A DNA stretch of 64,000 nt from Leifsonia sp052114085 (GTDB lineage: Bacteria; Actinomycetota; Actinomycetes; Actinomycetales; Microbacteriaceae). Each line of letters starts with the position of its first letter. Position 1 is the first letter of the stretch. The translations under genes and the position numbers were made by a program. The notes below the pieces were generated by a model. That model saw nothing but the letters and a program-made list of their open reading frames with translations. It had not been told where the DNA came from and did not search any database. The stretch lies in the NCBI RefSeq assembly GCF_052114085.1, contig NZ_JBFREB010000001.1:1426001-1490000 (forward strand), given 5' to 3'. Positions 15,706 to 23,537 of the stretch are shown here, piece after piece.

Positions 15706-16662
15706 ATGGCCGTCGTAACCATGCGCCAGCTGCTCGACAGCGGCGTCCACTTCGGGCACCAGACCCGCCGCTGGAACCCGAAGATGAAGCGCTTCATCCT
15801 CACCGAGCGCTCGGGCAGCTACATCATCGACCTGCAGCAGTCGCTCGCGTACATCGACAAGACGTACGACTTCGTCCGCGAGACCGTCGCCCACGGCGGC
15901 ACCATCCTCTTCGTCGGCACCAAGAAGCAGGCCCAGCAGGCGATCGCCGAGCAGGCGACCCGCGTGGGCCAGCCCTACGTCAACCAGCGCTGGCTGGGTG
16001 GTCTGCTGACCAACTTCCAGACCGTGTCCAAGCGCCTCGCTCGCATGAAGGAGCTCGAGGAGCTCGACTTCGAGGGCACCACCAGCGGCTTCACCAAGAA
16101 GGAACTGCTGATCAAGAAGCGCGAGCTGGACAAGCTCCACAAGTCGCTCGGCGGCATCCGCAACCTCAGCAAGACTCCGAGCGCGCTCTGGGTGGTCGAC
16201 ACCAAGAAGGAGCACCTCGCGATCGACGAGGCCAAGAAGCTGGGCATTCCGGTCATCGGCATCCTCGACACGAACTGCGACCCGGACGAGGTCCAGTACC
16301 CGATCCCGGGCAACGACGACGCCATCCGCTCCGTCACGCTGCTGACCCGCATCGTCGCCGACGCGGCGGCCGAGGGCCTCATCCAGCGTCACCAGAAGCC
16401 CGAGGAGGGCGCTGAGCCCACCGAGCCGCTGGCCGAGTGGGAGCAGGAGCTCCTCCAGGGCACCGACGAGGTCCAGTCGAGCGCCGAGACCACCAAGGCA
16501 GCGGACGCCGACCTGGCCGAGGCGAAGGCAGACTCTGCCGACATCATCGCCGAGGGCGAGTCCGACGCTGTCGAGACCGAGGCGACCGAGGCTGAGACGG
16601 CCGAGGTCGTCGCCGAGGCCGAGGGCGAGGCGGACGCTGCTGCGGACGCCGAGTCCAAGTAG
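15706..16662 (+). CDS. rpsB: 30S ribosomal protein S2
   Basis: A 318-residue S2, needed for S1 docking and 30S function. Starts MAVVTMRQLLDSGVHFGHQT with an AAAAGGAGAA Shine-Dalgarno nine bases upstream. Core motifs HFGHQTRRWNPKM, LFVGTKKQAQ, YVNQRWLGGLLTN and DTNCDPD are present. Beyond about residue 250 the protein continues into a long acidic Ala/Glu/Asp tail, as does S16 in this genome. Followed by tsf after 47 bases; the two form the usual S2/EF-Ts operon. Confidence 0.98.
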   Translation: MAVVTMRQLLDSGVHFGHQTRRWNPKMKRFILTERSGSYIIDLQQSLAYIDKTYDFVRETVAHGGTILFVGTKKQAQQAIAEQATRVGQPYVNQRWLGGLLTNFQTVSKRLARMKELEELDFEGTTSGFTKKELLIKKRELDKLHKSLGGIRNLSKTPSALWVVDTKKEHLAIDEAKKLGIPVIGILDTNCDPDEVQYPIPGNDDAIRSVTLLTRIVADAAAEGLIQRHQKPEEGAEPTEPLAEWEQELLQGTDEVQSSAETTKAADADLAEAKADSADIIAEGESDAVETEATEAETAEVVAEAEGEADAAADAESK

Positions 16663-16709
16663 TCCAGCCTCCAACAACAGTCTTCGAGACAGAAGGTTCC
16701 AGTCAGAAC

Positions 16710-17540
16710 ATGGCAAACATCAGCATCGCCGACATCAAGGCTCTCCGTGAGCAGCTCGGCACCGGCATGGTCGACACCAAGAAGGCGCTCGAGGAGGCCG
16801 ATGGCAACATCGAGAAGGCCACCGAGATCCTGCGCCTGAAGGGTGCGAAGGGCAACGCGAAGCGCGCCGACCGCTCCACGAGCGAGGGGCTCGTCGCAGC
16901 CAAGGAGAACGGCAACGGCACCGCCACGATGATCGAGCTCGCGTGCGAGACCGACTTCGTCGCGAAGGGTGACAAGTTCGTCGCCCTGTCCGAGAAGGTG
17001 CTCGACGCGGCGGCCGCCGCGGGCGCCACCACCGTGGAGGAGGCCCTCGCGGCCCCCGCCGGCAGCCAGACCGTCGCCGAGCTCATCGGTGACGAGGCCG
17101 CCATCCTCGGCGAGAAGGTCGAGCTTCGCCGCATCGCCGTCGTGAACGGGGACAACTTCGCGATCTACCTGCACAAGACCTCCAAAGACCTGCCCCCGCA
17201 GGTCGGTGTCGTCCTCGGCTACGCCGGCGACGACGCGGAGACGGCTCGCAGCATCGCGCAGCACATCTCGTTCGCCAACCCGACGTACCTCAACCGTGAG
17301 GACGTTCCGGCCAGCGAGGTCGAGAACGAGCGTCGCATCGTCGAGGAGATCTCGCGCAACGAGGGCAAGCCGGAGGCCGCGCTCCCGAAGATCATCGAGG
17401 GCCGCCTCGGCGCCTACTTCAAGCAGGTCGCCCTGCTCGAGCAGGAGTACGCCCGCGATAACAAGCAGACGATCAGCCAGGTGCTGAAGGACTCGGGTCT
17501 CACCGTGTCCGGCTTCGCCCGGTTCAAGGTCGGCGCGTAG
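16710..17540 (+). CDS. tsf: translation elongation factor Ts
   Basis: EF-Ts recycles EF-Tu from GDP to GTP. 276 residues, with the N-terminal UBA-like domain (IKALREQLGTGMVDTKKALEEA), the core signature ACETDFVAKGDKF (about residues 76-88) containing the conserved Asp-Phe that intrudes into EF-Tu, and a C-terminal module. Start ATG 16710 is preceded by AGAAGG. A strong terminator lies directly downstream, so the rpsB-tsf operon ends here. Confidence 0.98.
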   Translation: MANISIADIKALREQLGTGMVDTKKALEEADGNIEKATEILRLKGAKGNAKRADRSTSEGLVAAKENGNGTATMIELACETDFVAKGDKFVALSEKVLDAAAAAGATTVEEALAAPAGSQTVAELIGDEAAILGEKVELRRIAVVNGDNFAIYLHKTSKDLPPQVGVVLGYAGDDAETARSIAQHISFANPTYLNREDVPASEVENERRIVEEISRNEGKPEAALPKIIEGRLGAYFKQVALLEQEYARDNKQTISQVLKDSGLTVSGFARFKVGA

Positions 17541-17549
17541 CAGACGATG

Positions 17550-17588
17550 AAGGAGTCCGGATCGTGACAACGATCCGGACTCCTTTTC
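17550..17588 (+). terminator. rho-independent terminator after tsf
   Basis: A perfect 16-bp stem (AAGGAGTCCGGATCGT at 17550-17565 pairing with 17570-17585) around a GACA loop, followed by a T-rich TTCT tail. Clear intrinsic terminator of the rpsB-tsf operon. Confidence 0.93.
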
Positions 17589-17646
17589 TGTGCGCGGCAC
17601 CCGCTAGCGTTAACCAGAACCACCGACGGAAGGACGTTGATCACGC

Positions 17647-18360
17647 ATGACGGCAGCCAACAAGAGACGCAGGGTCCTTCTGAAACTGTCCGGCGAGGCT
17701 TTCGGAGCCGGCCAGCTGGGCGTGAACCCGGACGTCGTCAGCAGCATCGCCCGTGAGATCGCGCAGGCGGCTCAGGATGTGGAGATCGCGATCGTCGTCG
17801 GTGGCGGCAACTTCTTCCGCGGCGCCGAACTGTCGCAGCGCGGCATGGACCGCGGACGCGCCGACTACATGGGCATGCTCGGCACCGTCATGAACGCGCT
17901 CGCCCTGCAGGACTTCCTCGAGCAGGCCGGCGCTGAGACGCGCGTCCAGTCCGCCATCTCGATGACCCAGGTCGCCGAGCCGTACATCCCTCGCCGCGCC
18001 GAGCGCCACCTCGAGAAGGGCCGCGTCGTCATCTTCGGCGCCGGGGCGGGCCTGCCGTACTTCTCGACCGACACGGTCGCGGCGCAGCGTGCGCTGGAGA
18101 TCAGCGCCGACCTGGTGCTCGTCGCGAAGAACGGTGTCGACGGCATGTACGACGACGACCCTCGCACCAACCCGGACGCCCGCAAGATCGACCAGATCAC
18201 GCACCAGGAGGCTCTGCAGCAGAACCTGAAGGCCGTCGACTCGACGGCGCTCAGCCTCTGCATGGACAACGGGATGCCGATGCGCATCTTCGGCATCGAG
18301 CCGGCAGGCAACGTGACCGCCGCCCTGCTCGGCGCCGAGATCGGGACACTGCTCGGCTGA
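17647..18360 (+). CDS. pyrH: UMP kinase
   Basis: Hexameric amino-acid-kinase-fold enzyme that phosphorylates UMP to UDP for pyrimidine nucleotide synthesis. 237 residues with KLSGEAFGAG at the N-terminus, the VVGGGNFFRGA loop (about residues 50-60), the MGMLGTVMNALALQD helix and GLPYFSTDTVAAQRALE. ATG 17647 has a GGAAGGA Shine-Dalgarno. Start of a pyrH-frr-cdsA cluster separated from tsf by the terminator. Confidence 0.98.
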   Translation: MTAANKRRRVLLKLSGEAFGAGQLGVNPDVVSSIAREIAQAAQDVEIAIVVGGGNFFRGAELSQRGMDRGRADYMGMLGTVMNALALQDFLEQAGAETRVQSAISMTQVAEPYIPRRAERHLEKGRVVIFGAGAGLPYFSTDTVAAQRALEISADLVLVAKNGVDGMYDDDPRTNPDARKIDQITHQEALQQNLKAVDSTALSLCMDNGMPMRIFGIEPAGNVTAALLGAEIGTLLG

Positions 18361-18417
18361 GACCTCAGCGGCCGCGCAATAGACTAGACACCGACCCACC
18401 GATCTGAAGGAGACACC

Positions 18418-18972
18418 GTGATCGCGGATGTGATTTCCGACGCCCGCCAGCGCATGAGCAAGACCGTGGAGGCGGCGAAGGAGGACTTCGGCACCGTGAG
18501 CGCGGGCCGCGCCAACCCGGCACTCTTCCAGAAGGTCCTGGTCGACTACTACGGTTCGCCGACGCCGCTGGCTCAGCTTGCCGGCCTGCAGAACCCGGAG
18601 GCGCGCGTCCTGCTCGTCACGCCGTACGACAAGTCGGCGCTCAAGGACATCGAGCGAGCCATCGTGACGATGCCGAACCTCTCGGCCAACGTCGGCAACG
18701 ACGGCGAGATCGTCCGCGTGACGCTTCCGGAGCTGACGGAGGACCGTCGCAAGGAGTTCGTCAAGATCGTCCGCGGCAAGGGCGAAGACGCCAAGGTGGC
18801 TCTGCGCAACATCCGCCGCAAGGCGAAGGACGACCTGGACGCCCTGAAGGGCGAGGTCGGCGACGACGAGCTGTCCCGCGGCGAGAAGGAGCTGGAGAGC
18901 CTGACGCGCACGCACGTCGACGCCGTCGACGAGGCGTTGAAGCGCAAGGAAGCCGAACTCCTCGAGGTCTAA
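18418..18972 (+). CDS. frr: ribosome recycling factor
   Basis: RRF splits post-termination ribosomes with EF-G. 184 residues, normal length; motifs FGTVSAGRANPALFQKVLVDYYG near the start and LPELTEDRRKEFVKIVRGKGEDAKVALRNIRR in the three-helix bundle are diagnostic. The start is GTG 18418 with GAAGGAGAC upstream. It lies 57 bases after pyrH and three bases before cdsA. Confidence 0.98.
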   Translation: MIADVISDARQRMSKTVEAAKEDFGTVSAGRANPALFQKVLVDYYGSPTPLAQLAGLQNPEARVLLVTPYDKSALKDIERAIVTMPNLSANVGNDGEIVRVTLPELTEDRRKEFVKIVRGKGEDAKVALRNIRRKAKDDLDALKGEVGDDELSRGEKELESLTRTHVDAVDEALKRKEAELLEV

Positions 18973-18975
18973 CGG

Positions 18976-20028
18976 ATGACCGACGAGAGCAGTTCCGGAC
19001 CACCGACTCCACCGGTGGCGGGCACCCCGTCGGCGACGAGCGGGGCGGACCACGCGTCCGCCGCTGACCCGTCGGCCCGTCGGGCCAAGCCGCGCTCGCG
19101 CGAGGAACTCCGCGCACAGGTGCAGGCGACACGCGCCGACTTCGAGCGTCAGGTACAGGTGCGCAAGGCGCAACTGGATGCGACGCAAGAGCGGATCGCC
19201 GCGCGTACCGGCCGCAACCTGATCCTGGCCACCGTCATCGGGCTGGTCGTCGGCGCGCTCGTCGTGGTGAGCCTGATCTTCATCAAGGAACTCTTCCTGG
19301 TGTTCGGGATGGCGATGGTCGGCTTCGCGGCATTCGAATTGGCGCAGGCGTTCCGCGGGTCCGGTCGTCGGGTGCCGCGCATCGCGACGGTGGTGGCGGC
19401 GGTCGGGATCGTGCCGGCCGCGTTCTTCTTCCACGCGGGCGGCCAACTCGTCGCGCTGTCGGTCGGCATCGTCCTGATCGTGGTCTGGCGTCTCGTGGAG
19501 GAGCTCTTCATACCGGCCGGACGGCGCAGTCCGCGTGCGCTCGGCATCGACCTGCTGTGGTCGGTGTTCGTGCAGCTGTACGTCACTCTGCTCGGCAGTT
19601 TCGCGATCCTCCTCCTTGCGGAGCAGGGCGGCGAGTGGTGGGTGCTGGCGTTCCTCATCCTGGTCGTCGCCGTCGACACCGGCGCCTACGTGAGCGGCCT
19701 GTCCTGGGGCAAGCACCCGATGGCTCCCACCATCAGCCCGAAGAAGACCTGGGAAGGTTTCGCCGGAGCGGCCGCGGCCGCGATCATCGCGGGTGTCCTG
19801 CTCTCGATCTTCATGATCGGCGAGTCGTGGTGGTTCGGTGTCATCTTCGGCATCGTCATCCTGCTGACGGCGACGGCCGGCGACCTGGCCGAGTCGCTGA
19901 TCAAGCGCGATCTGGGAATCAAGGATATGAGCTCGTGGCTCCCGGGACACGGCGGCTTCCTCGACCGGCTCGACTCGATCCTTCCGTCGGCAGCGGCCAC
20001 CTACGTGCTGTTCCTGATCTTCCGATGA
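18976..20028 (+). CDS. cdsA: phosphatidate cytidylyltransferase (CDP-diglyceride synthase)
   Basis: Makes CDP-diacylglycerol from phosphatidate and CTP, the branch point of phospholipid synthesis, in the cell membrane. The 350-residue protein has an unusual hydrophilic N-terminus of about 75 residues (Pro/Ser-rich, then Arg/Gln-rich and probably helical) before 8 or so membrane segments. The C-terminal signature is complete: SLIKRDLGIKD...PGHGGFLDRLDS (about residues 308-335), with the conserved Lys/Asp residues for metal and CTP. Directly follows frr, probably co-transcribed. Confidence 0.95.
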   Translation: MTDESSSGPPTPPVAGTPSATSGADHASAADPSARRAKPRSREELRAQVQATRADFERQVQVRKAQLDATQERIAARTGRNLILATVIGLVVGALVVVSLIFIKELFLVFGMAMVGFAAFELAQAFRGSGRRVPRIATVVAAVGIVPAAFFFHAGGQLVALSVGIVLIVVWRLVEELFIPAGRRSPRALGIDLLWSVFVQLYVTLLGSFAILLLAEQGGEWWVLAFLILVVAVDTGAYVSGLSWGKHPMAPTISPKKTWEGFAGAAAAAIIAGVLLSIFMIGESWWFGVIFGIVILLTATAGDLAESLIKRDLGIKDMSSWLPGHGGFLDRLDSILPSAAATYVLFLIFR

Positions 20029-20034
20029 CAGAAT
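20029..20034 (+). promoter_or_regulatory. -10 box of the DivIVA-repeat gene
   Basis: CAGAAT begins at the base after the cdsA stop codon and ends six bases before the GTG start at 20041. The intervening GGGGGA could alternatively act as a Shine-Dalgarno sequence, so leaderless use is less certain here. Confidence 0.4.
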
Positions 20035-20040
20035 GGGGGA

Positions 20041-20586
20041 GTGAGCACGTTCCCCCGCAGCCCCAAGTCCCAGCCGGGCTACGACGTCGAGCAGGTGGAT
20101 GAGTTCCTGTCGACCGCCCGCCGCTCCTACGACGGCGACGAGTCGGCACCCGATCTCACGGCGGCGGACATCCGCCACACGGCCTTCCCGATGATGAAGG
20201 GCGGCTACTCCACCACGCACGTCGACGCGGCGCTGGAGCGCCTGGAAGACGCGTTCGCTGCCCGGGAGCGGGAGGCGGCGCGCACGCGCAAAGGCGACGC
20301 GGCCTGGTTCGAGGAGGCCCGGACGACGGCGCAGGTCGTTCTCAACCGTCTCGACCGGCCGCTGGGGCAGCGGTTCGAGCGCGTGAGCTTCCTGACGTTG
20401 GGCTACAACCGCAACGACGTCGACCGGTTCGCGAACCGTCTGGTGCGCTATTTCCAAGACGGCCGACCGATGAGCGTCGACGAGGTGCGGACGGTGACGT
20501 TCCGTGAGCAGCGCGGCGGATATCGCGAGATGCAGGTCGATCTGCTCCTCGACAGCGTCACGGATGTCATGCTGGCGGTTCGCTGA
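20041..20586 (+). CDS. DivIVA-domain repeat protein
   Basis: A 181-residue soluble protein built as two similar halves. Each half has a GYxxxxVDxF motif (GYDVEQVDEFL near residue 13, GYNRNDVDRFANRL near 121) and then a GGYxxxxVDxxL motif (near 58 and near 160). These are the membrane-curvature-sensing DivIVA signatures, but the long coiled coil of Wag31/DivIVA is lacking. It matches the actinobacterial DivIVA-repeat family of unknown role. Being next to cdsA and a secreted transglycosylase, it may help organise envelope growth, which is inference. Confidence 0.82.
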   Translation: MSTFPRSPKSQPGYDVEQVDEFLSTARRSYDGDESAPDLTAADIRHTAFPMMKGGYSTTHVDAALERLEDAFAAREREAARTRKGDAAWFEEARTTAQVVLNRLDRPLGQRFERVSFLTLGYNRNDVDRFANRLVRYFQDGRPMSVDEVRTVTFREQRGGYREMQVDLLLDSVTDVMLAVR

Positions 20587-20634
20587 GTGCGGGGGCCGAA
20601 TCTTGGGTTTTCCGCCGATCTCCGTTATCGTTCT

Positions 20635-21345
20635 GTGATCGTGGGTAGAAGAGCAGAGGCAGCAGCAGAGATCGTGCCGCTGACTCCGGCCAACCCGGTC
20701 GGCGTCGCATTCAAGCGGTCGCGGCGTCCGCATATCCGGTCGCACGCGGCGGTGTGGGGTTTCGCCTTCACCGCGGCCGTCGGCTTCGCACTGGTGAACG
20801 TCGTCGACCCGTTCTCGGGGACCACGACCACGCCGGCGTATGCGGAGGCGATGCAGAGCATCCCGACCACCGACCGTTACGACGGCGCTCCGGCCCAGAA
20901 TCTCACGGCGCCGGATTCTGCGGCCCTGACGATCACGCGTGACGCGGTGACGGTCAAGGAGAAGCCCAAGCCCACCCCGACGCCGACCCCCAAGCCGGTC
21001 GCCTCGGCGAAGAAGTCGTCGGTCAACAGCAACCCCACCGCTCCCATCCCGAGCGCCGGGTCCGCGCGCGACATCGGCTACCAGCTGATGCAGCAGCACG
21101 GCTGGGGCGACGACCAGTGGGGCTGCCTCGACAGCCTGTGGAGCCGGGAATCCGGCTGGCGGGTGAATGCCGCGAACCCGAGCGGCGCATACGGCATCCC
21201 GCAGGCTCTCCCCGGCAGCAAGATGGGCCCGGGGTGGCAGACCGACGCTTCCGTGCAGATCAACTGGGGGCTCGGCTACATCGCCGGCCGCTACAGCACT
21301 CCGTGCGGCGCGTGGGCGCACTCGGAGTCCGACGGCTGGTACTGA
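20635..21345 (+). CDS. secreted transglycosylase-SLT-like protein
   Basis: A 236-residue exported protein (GTG 20635; GTG 20641 and 20587 are alternatives). An N-terminal signal/anchor segment lies around residues 38-60 (AVWGFAFTAAVGFALVNVV), then a Pro/Thr/Lys-rich linker, and a C-terminal lysozyme-like SLT domain of about 75 residues with CLDSLWSRESGWRVNAANPSG, where the Glu of SRESGW is the expected catalytic acid, and GAYGIPQALPGSKM. This small domain is common in actinobacterial cell-wall hydrolases. Two Cys residues (CLDSLW and TPCGAW) could form a disulphide. Confidence 0.85.
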   Translation: MIVGRRAEAAAEIVPLTPANPVGVAFKRSRRPHIRSHAAVWGFAFTAAVGFALVNVVDPFSGTTTTPAYAEAMQSIPTTDRYDGAPAQNLTAPDSAALTITRDAVTVKEKPKPTPTPTPKPVASAKKSSVNSNPTAPIPSAGSARDIGYQLMQQHGWGDDQWGCLDSLWSRESGWRVNAANPSGAYGIPQALPGSKMGPGWQTDASVQINWGLGYIAGRYSTPCGAWAHSESDGWY

Positions 21346-21392
21346 TCGCCGACAGCGTCGGCGACACTGACCGGACGCCGGTGGGCCGCACG

Positions 21393-21398
21393 TAGACT
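21393..21398 (+). promoter_or_regulatory. -10 box of the 21405 gene, leaderless arrangement
   Basis: TAGACT ends six bases before the ATG at 21405; no Shine-Dalgarno sequence intervenes. Confidence 0.55.
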
Positions 21399-21404
21399 TG
21401 ACGC

Positions 21405-21704
21405 ATGCCGCGTTCCAACCGTCCCCGGGGCCGCACCGGCGGTCGCCCGGAGGAGGACCCGTACGGCCTCGACCGCCTGCTTGCCGGCTGGCGACGCACG
21501 GAAACCCGCCGCGGCGGGGAATGGAACGTACAGCCGGTGTCGGCCGCCCAGTCGCAGAAGACGTACGTCTGCCCGGGATGCGGACGCGACATCCCGCCCG
21601 GAACCTCGCACGTCGTCGCGTGGCGCGCGGACGGCGTGCTCGGCGACGCATCCGACCTGGCCGCCCGGCGGCACTGGCACGAGTCCTGCTGGAGGATCGC
21701 ATGA
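21405..21704 (+). CDS. small zinc-ribbon-like actinobacterial protein
   Basis: A 99-residue basic protein. The N-terminal half is Arg/Gly-rich (RPRGRTGGRPEEDPYGLDRLLAGWRR split over residues 6-31); the C-terminal half has VCPGCGRDIPPG and a later HWHESCW, a pattern (CxxC...HxxxC) that could bind zinc. Conserved in actinobacteria, sometimes labelled ATP/GTP-binding without visible motif; I see no P-loop. Its stop overlaps the start of the downstream hydrolase (ATGA), so they are coupled. Confidence 0.75.
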   Translation: MPRSNRPRGRTGGRPEEDPYGLDRLLAGWRRTETRRGGEWNVQPVSAAQSQKTYVCPGCGRDIPPGTSHVVAWRADGVLGDASDLAARRHWHESCWRIA

Positions 21705-22486
21705 GCATGGAGCCCACGAGCATGGAACCCACGAGCGCTGAACCCACGAGAGCCGAGGCAACGACGGTCGAGATCCGGGGCGGTGTCGAACTGCCCGCGC
21801 GCCGGGAGGACGTCGAGCTGCGCACCGCCGACGGACTGACGCTGGTCGGCGAGCTGGCCCGCCCGCTCGACCGGGAGCCGGTGGCCACCCTCGTCACTCT
21901 GCACCCGCTTCCCACGGCCGGTGGGTTCATGGACTCGCACATCCTGCGCAAGGCGGCGGGGCGCCTCCCGGCCCTGGCGGATATCGCGGTGCTGCGGTTC
22001 AATACCCGCGGCACGGCATCGCCGCGTGGACGCAGCGATGGCTCGTTCGAGGAGGGCGTGGGTGAGCGTTCCGACGTCGAGGCCGCCATGGCGTTCGTCG
22101 AGGAGCGCGGCCTACCGCATCCGTGGCTGCTGGGATGGTCGTTCGGCACGGAGCTGGCGCTCATGTACGGCCGGGAGCTGCCGGTCGACGGCGTCATCCT
22201 GCTCTCGCCGCCGCTTCACCGTGCCCAGCCGCATCACCTCGCCTCCTGGGCGGGCGACACCCGACCGATCGTCGCACTCATCCCGGAGAACGACGACTAT
22301 CTTCGCCCGGCAGAGGCGCAGCAGCGTTTCGCGCCTCTGCCGCAGATCGAACTGGTCAACGTCGAAGGCGGCAAGCACCTGTGGGTGGGGGAGAACCAGA
22401 CTCGCCGCGTGCTGACGGAGGTCGTGCAGCGACTCAACCCGTCGGCGTTGCCGCTGCCGACGGAGTGGCCGCCGCCCGCAGCCTAG
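21701..22486 (+). CDS. alpha/beta-hydrolase family protein
   Basis: A 261-residue hydrolase with the nucleophile elbow GWSFGTE (Ser near residue 148), an oxyanion segment TLHPLPTAGG, the small-domain RFNTRGTASPRG motif, a candidate Asp in PENDDYL and the final His in EGGKHLWVGE. It resembles the dienelactone-hydrolase-like esterases found in many actinobacteria; the substrate is unknown. The N-terminus carries the pentapeptide repeat SMEPT-SMEPT-SAEPT, encoded by three 15-bp units. Several ATGs there make the exact start ambiguous; ATG 21701 overlaps the upstream stop. Confidence 0.82.
   Translation: MSMEPTSMEPTSAEPTRAEATTVEIRGGVELPARREDVELRTADGLTLVGELARPLDREPVATLVTLHPLPTAGGFMDSHILRKAAGRLPALADIAVLRFNTRGTASPRGRSDGSFEEGVGERSDVEAAMAFVEERGLPHPWLLGWSFGTELALMYGRELPVDGVILLSPPLHRAQPHHLASWAGDTRPIVALIPENDDYLRPAEAQQRFAPLPQIELVNVEGGKHLWVGENQTRRVLTEVVQRLNPSALPLPTEWPPPAA
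21704..21748 (+). repeat. 15-bp tandem repeat, three copies, at a gene start
   Basis: Units AGCATGGARCCCACG at 21704-21718, 21719-21733 and a diverged third at 21734-21748. The repeat adds redundant in-frame ATG codons to the hydrolase gene and encodes (S-M/A-E-P-T) three times. Confidence 0.88.
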
Positions 22487-23520
22487 AGCTCGTTCTGCCG
22501 GGGGATGACCACCTGCTTGACGATGAGCAGGATAGCCGCGGCGAACGGGATCGCGACGAGCGCTCCGAGGATCCCGAGCAGCGTGCCGCCGGCGAGAGCG
22601 GCCACGACCACCAGCGCACCGGGGACCGACACAGCGCGGTTCATGATGCGCGGGCTCAGGAAGTACGCCTCCACCTGCATGTACGCGAGGTAGTAGATGG
22701 CGGCGGCGATCGCGGTTGGGGGGCCGGCCAGGAAGCAAGCGGCGACGATGATCACCGAGCCCGTGATCGTCCCGACGAGCGGGATCAGCGAGAAGAAGAA
22801 CGCGATGGATGCGAGCAGGATCGGAAACTTCGCGCCGATGACCGTCAGGAAGATCGCGCTGAGGATGCCGTTGACCAGAGCGAGGGAGACCTGCCCCATC
22901 ACGTACTTGCCGACCGAGTCGGTGATCTGGTCGCCGAGGTCGGCGAAGCGGGCGCGCCGCGACGCGGGGACGAGTTGGTAGGCGGAGCGTTTGATGCTCG
23001 GCAGGGAGGCCGTGAAGTAGATCGTCAGGATGACGACGATGATGGCGCCGAAAACTCCCTGCACGATCCCGACGCCCGTCTGCAGCACCTTCGAGGTGAT
23101 GTCGGGGAGGTTCTGCTGCAGCCACTTCGTCACCGCGTCGATGTTCTGCTGGTTGACGATCGAGGGGAACTGGTGCTGGAGGCTCAGGAACCAGTCTTCC
23201 GCGCCGCCGTTGTTGACCCAGGAGATCGTGTTGTTGACCAGCTGGGTGGCCTGATCGACGGCGACCGGGACGATCGCCCAGATCAGGCCGATGAACGCGC
23301 CGATGATGACGACCAGCGCGACGGTGAGCGCCAGCCACCGCGGGAAGCGGCGGCGTTCCAGGAACGAGATCAGCGGCTCGATGCCCAGTGCGAGGAAGAG
23401 CGCAGCGCCGATGTAGGTGATGATCGTCGCCAGGCTGACGATCGACATGAGGATGAGGATCCCGAGCCCGACCCCGAGCGTTCCGATCAGGCCGAGGCGG
23501 AACGAGTTCTGGATCTTCAC
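22483..23520 (-). CDS. AI-2E family (UPF0118) membrane transporter
   Basis: A 345-residue polytopic protein of the AI-2E exporter family, whose members include TqsA and various permeases of unclear substrate. Hydrophobic segments lie near residues 10-55 (two helices), 63-90, 140-170 and then a cluster from 205 to 335. The SLIPLVGTITGSVI motif near residue 240 is characteristic. Start GTG 23520 with AGGGGGA upstream. Its stop and that of the convergent hydrolase overlap (CTAG). The next gene upstream on the same strand is the giant coiled-coil gene, 17 bases away, so the two may be one operon. Confidence 0.88.
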   Translation of the reverse strand: MKIQNSFRLGLIGTLGVGLGILILMSIVSLATIITYIGAALFLALGIEPLISFLERRRFPRWLALTVALVVIIGAFIGLIWAIVPVAVDQATQLVNNTISWVNNGGAEDWFLSLQHQFPSIVNQQNIDAVTKWLQQNLPDITSKVLQTGVGIVQGVFGAIIVVILTIYFTASLPSIKRSAYQLVPASRRARFADLGDQITDSVGKYVMGQVSLALVNGILSAIFLTVIGAKFPILLASIAFFFSLIPLVGTITGSVIIVAACFLAGPPTAIAAAIYYLAYMQVEAYFLSPRIMNRAVSVPGALVVVAALAGGTLLGILGALVAIPFAAAILLIVKQVVIPRQNEL

Positions 23521-23537
23521 GTAGCGTCCCCCTGGGA

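Noticed and set aside
17641..22197. 1518-codon open frame on the minus strand opposite pyrH, frr, cdsA and following genes
   Set aside because: Shadow of GC-rich coding DNA; the plus-strand genes are unmistakable and the antisense product is low-complexity.
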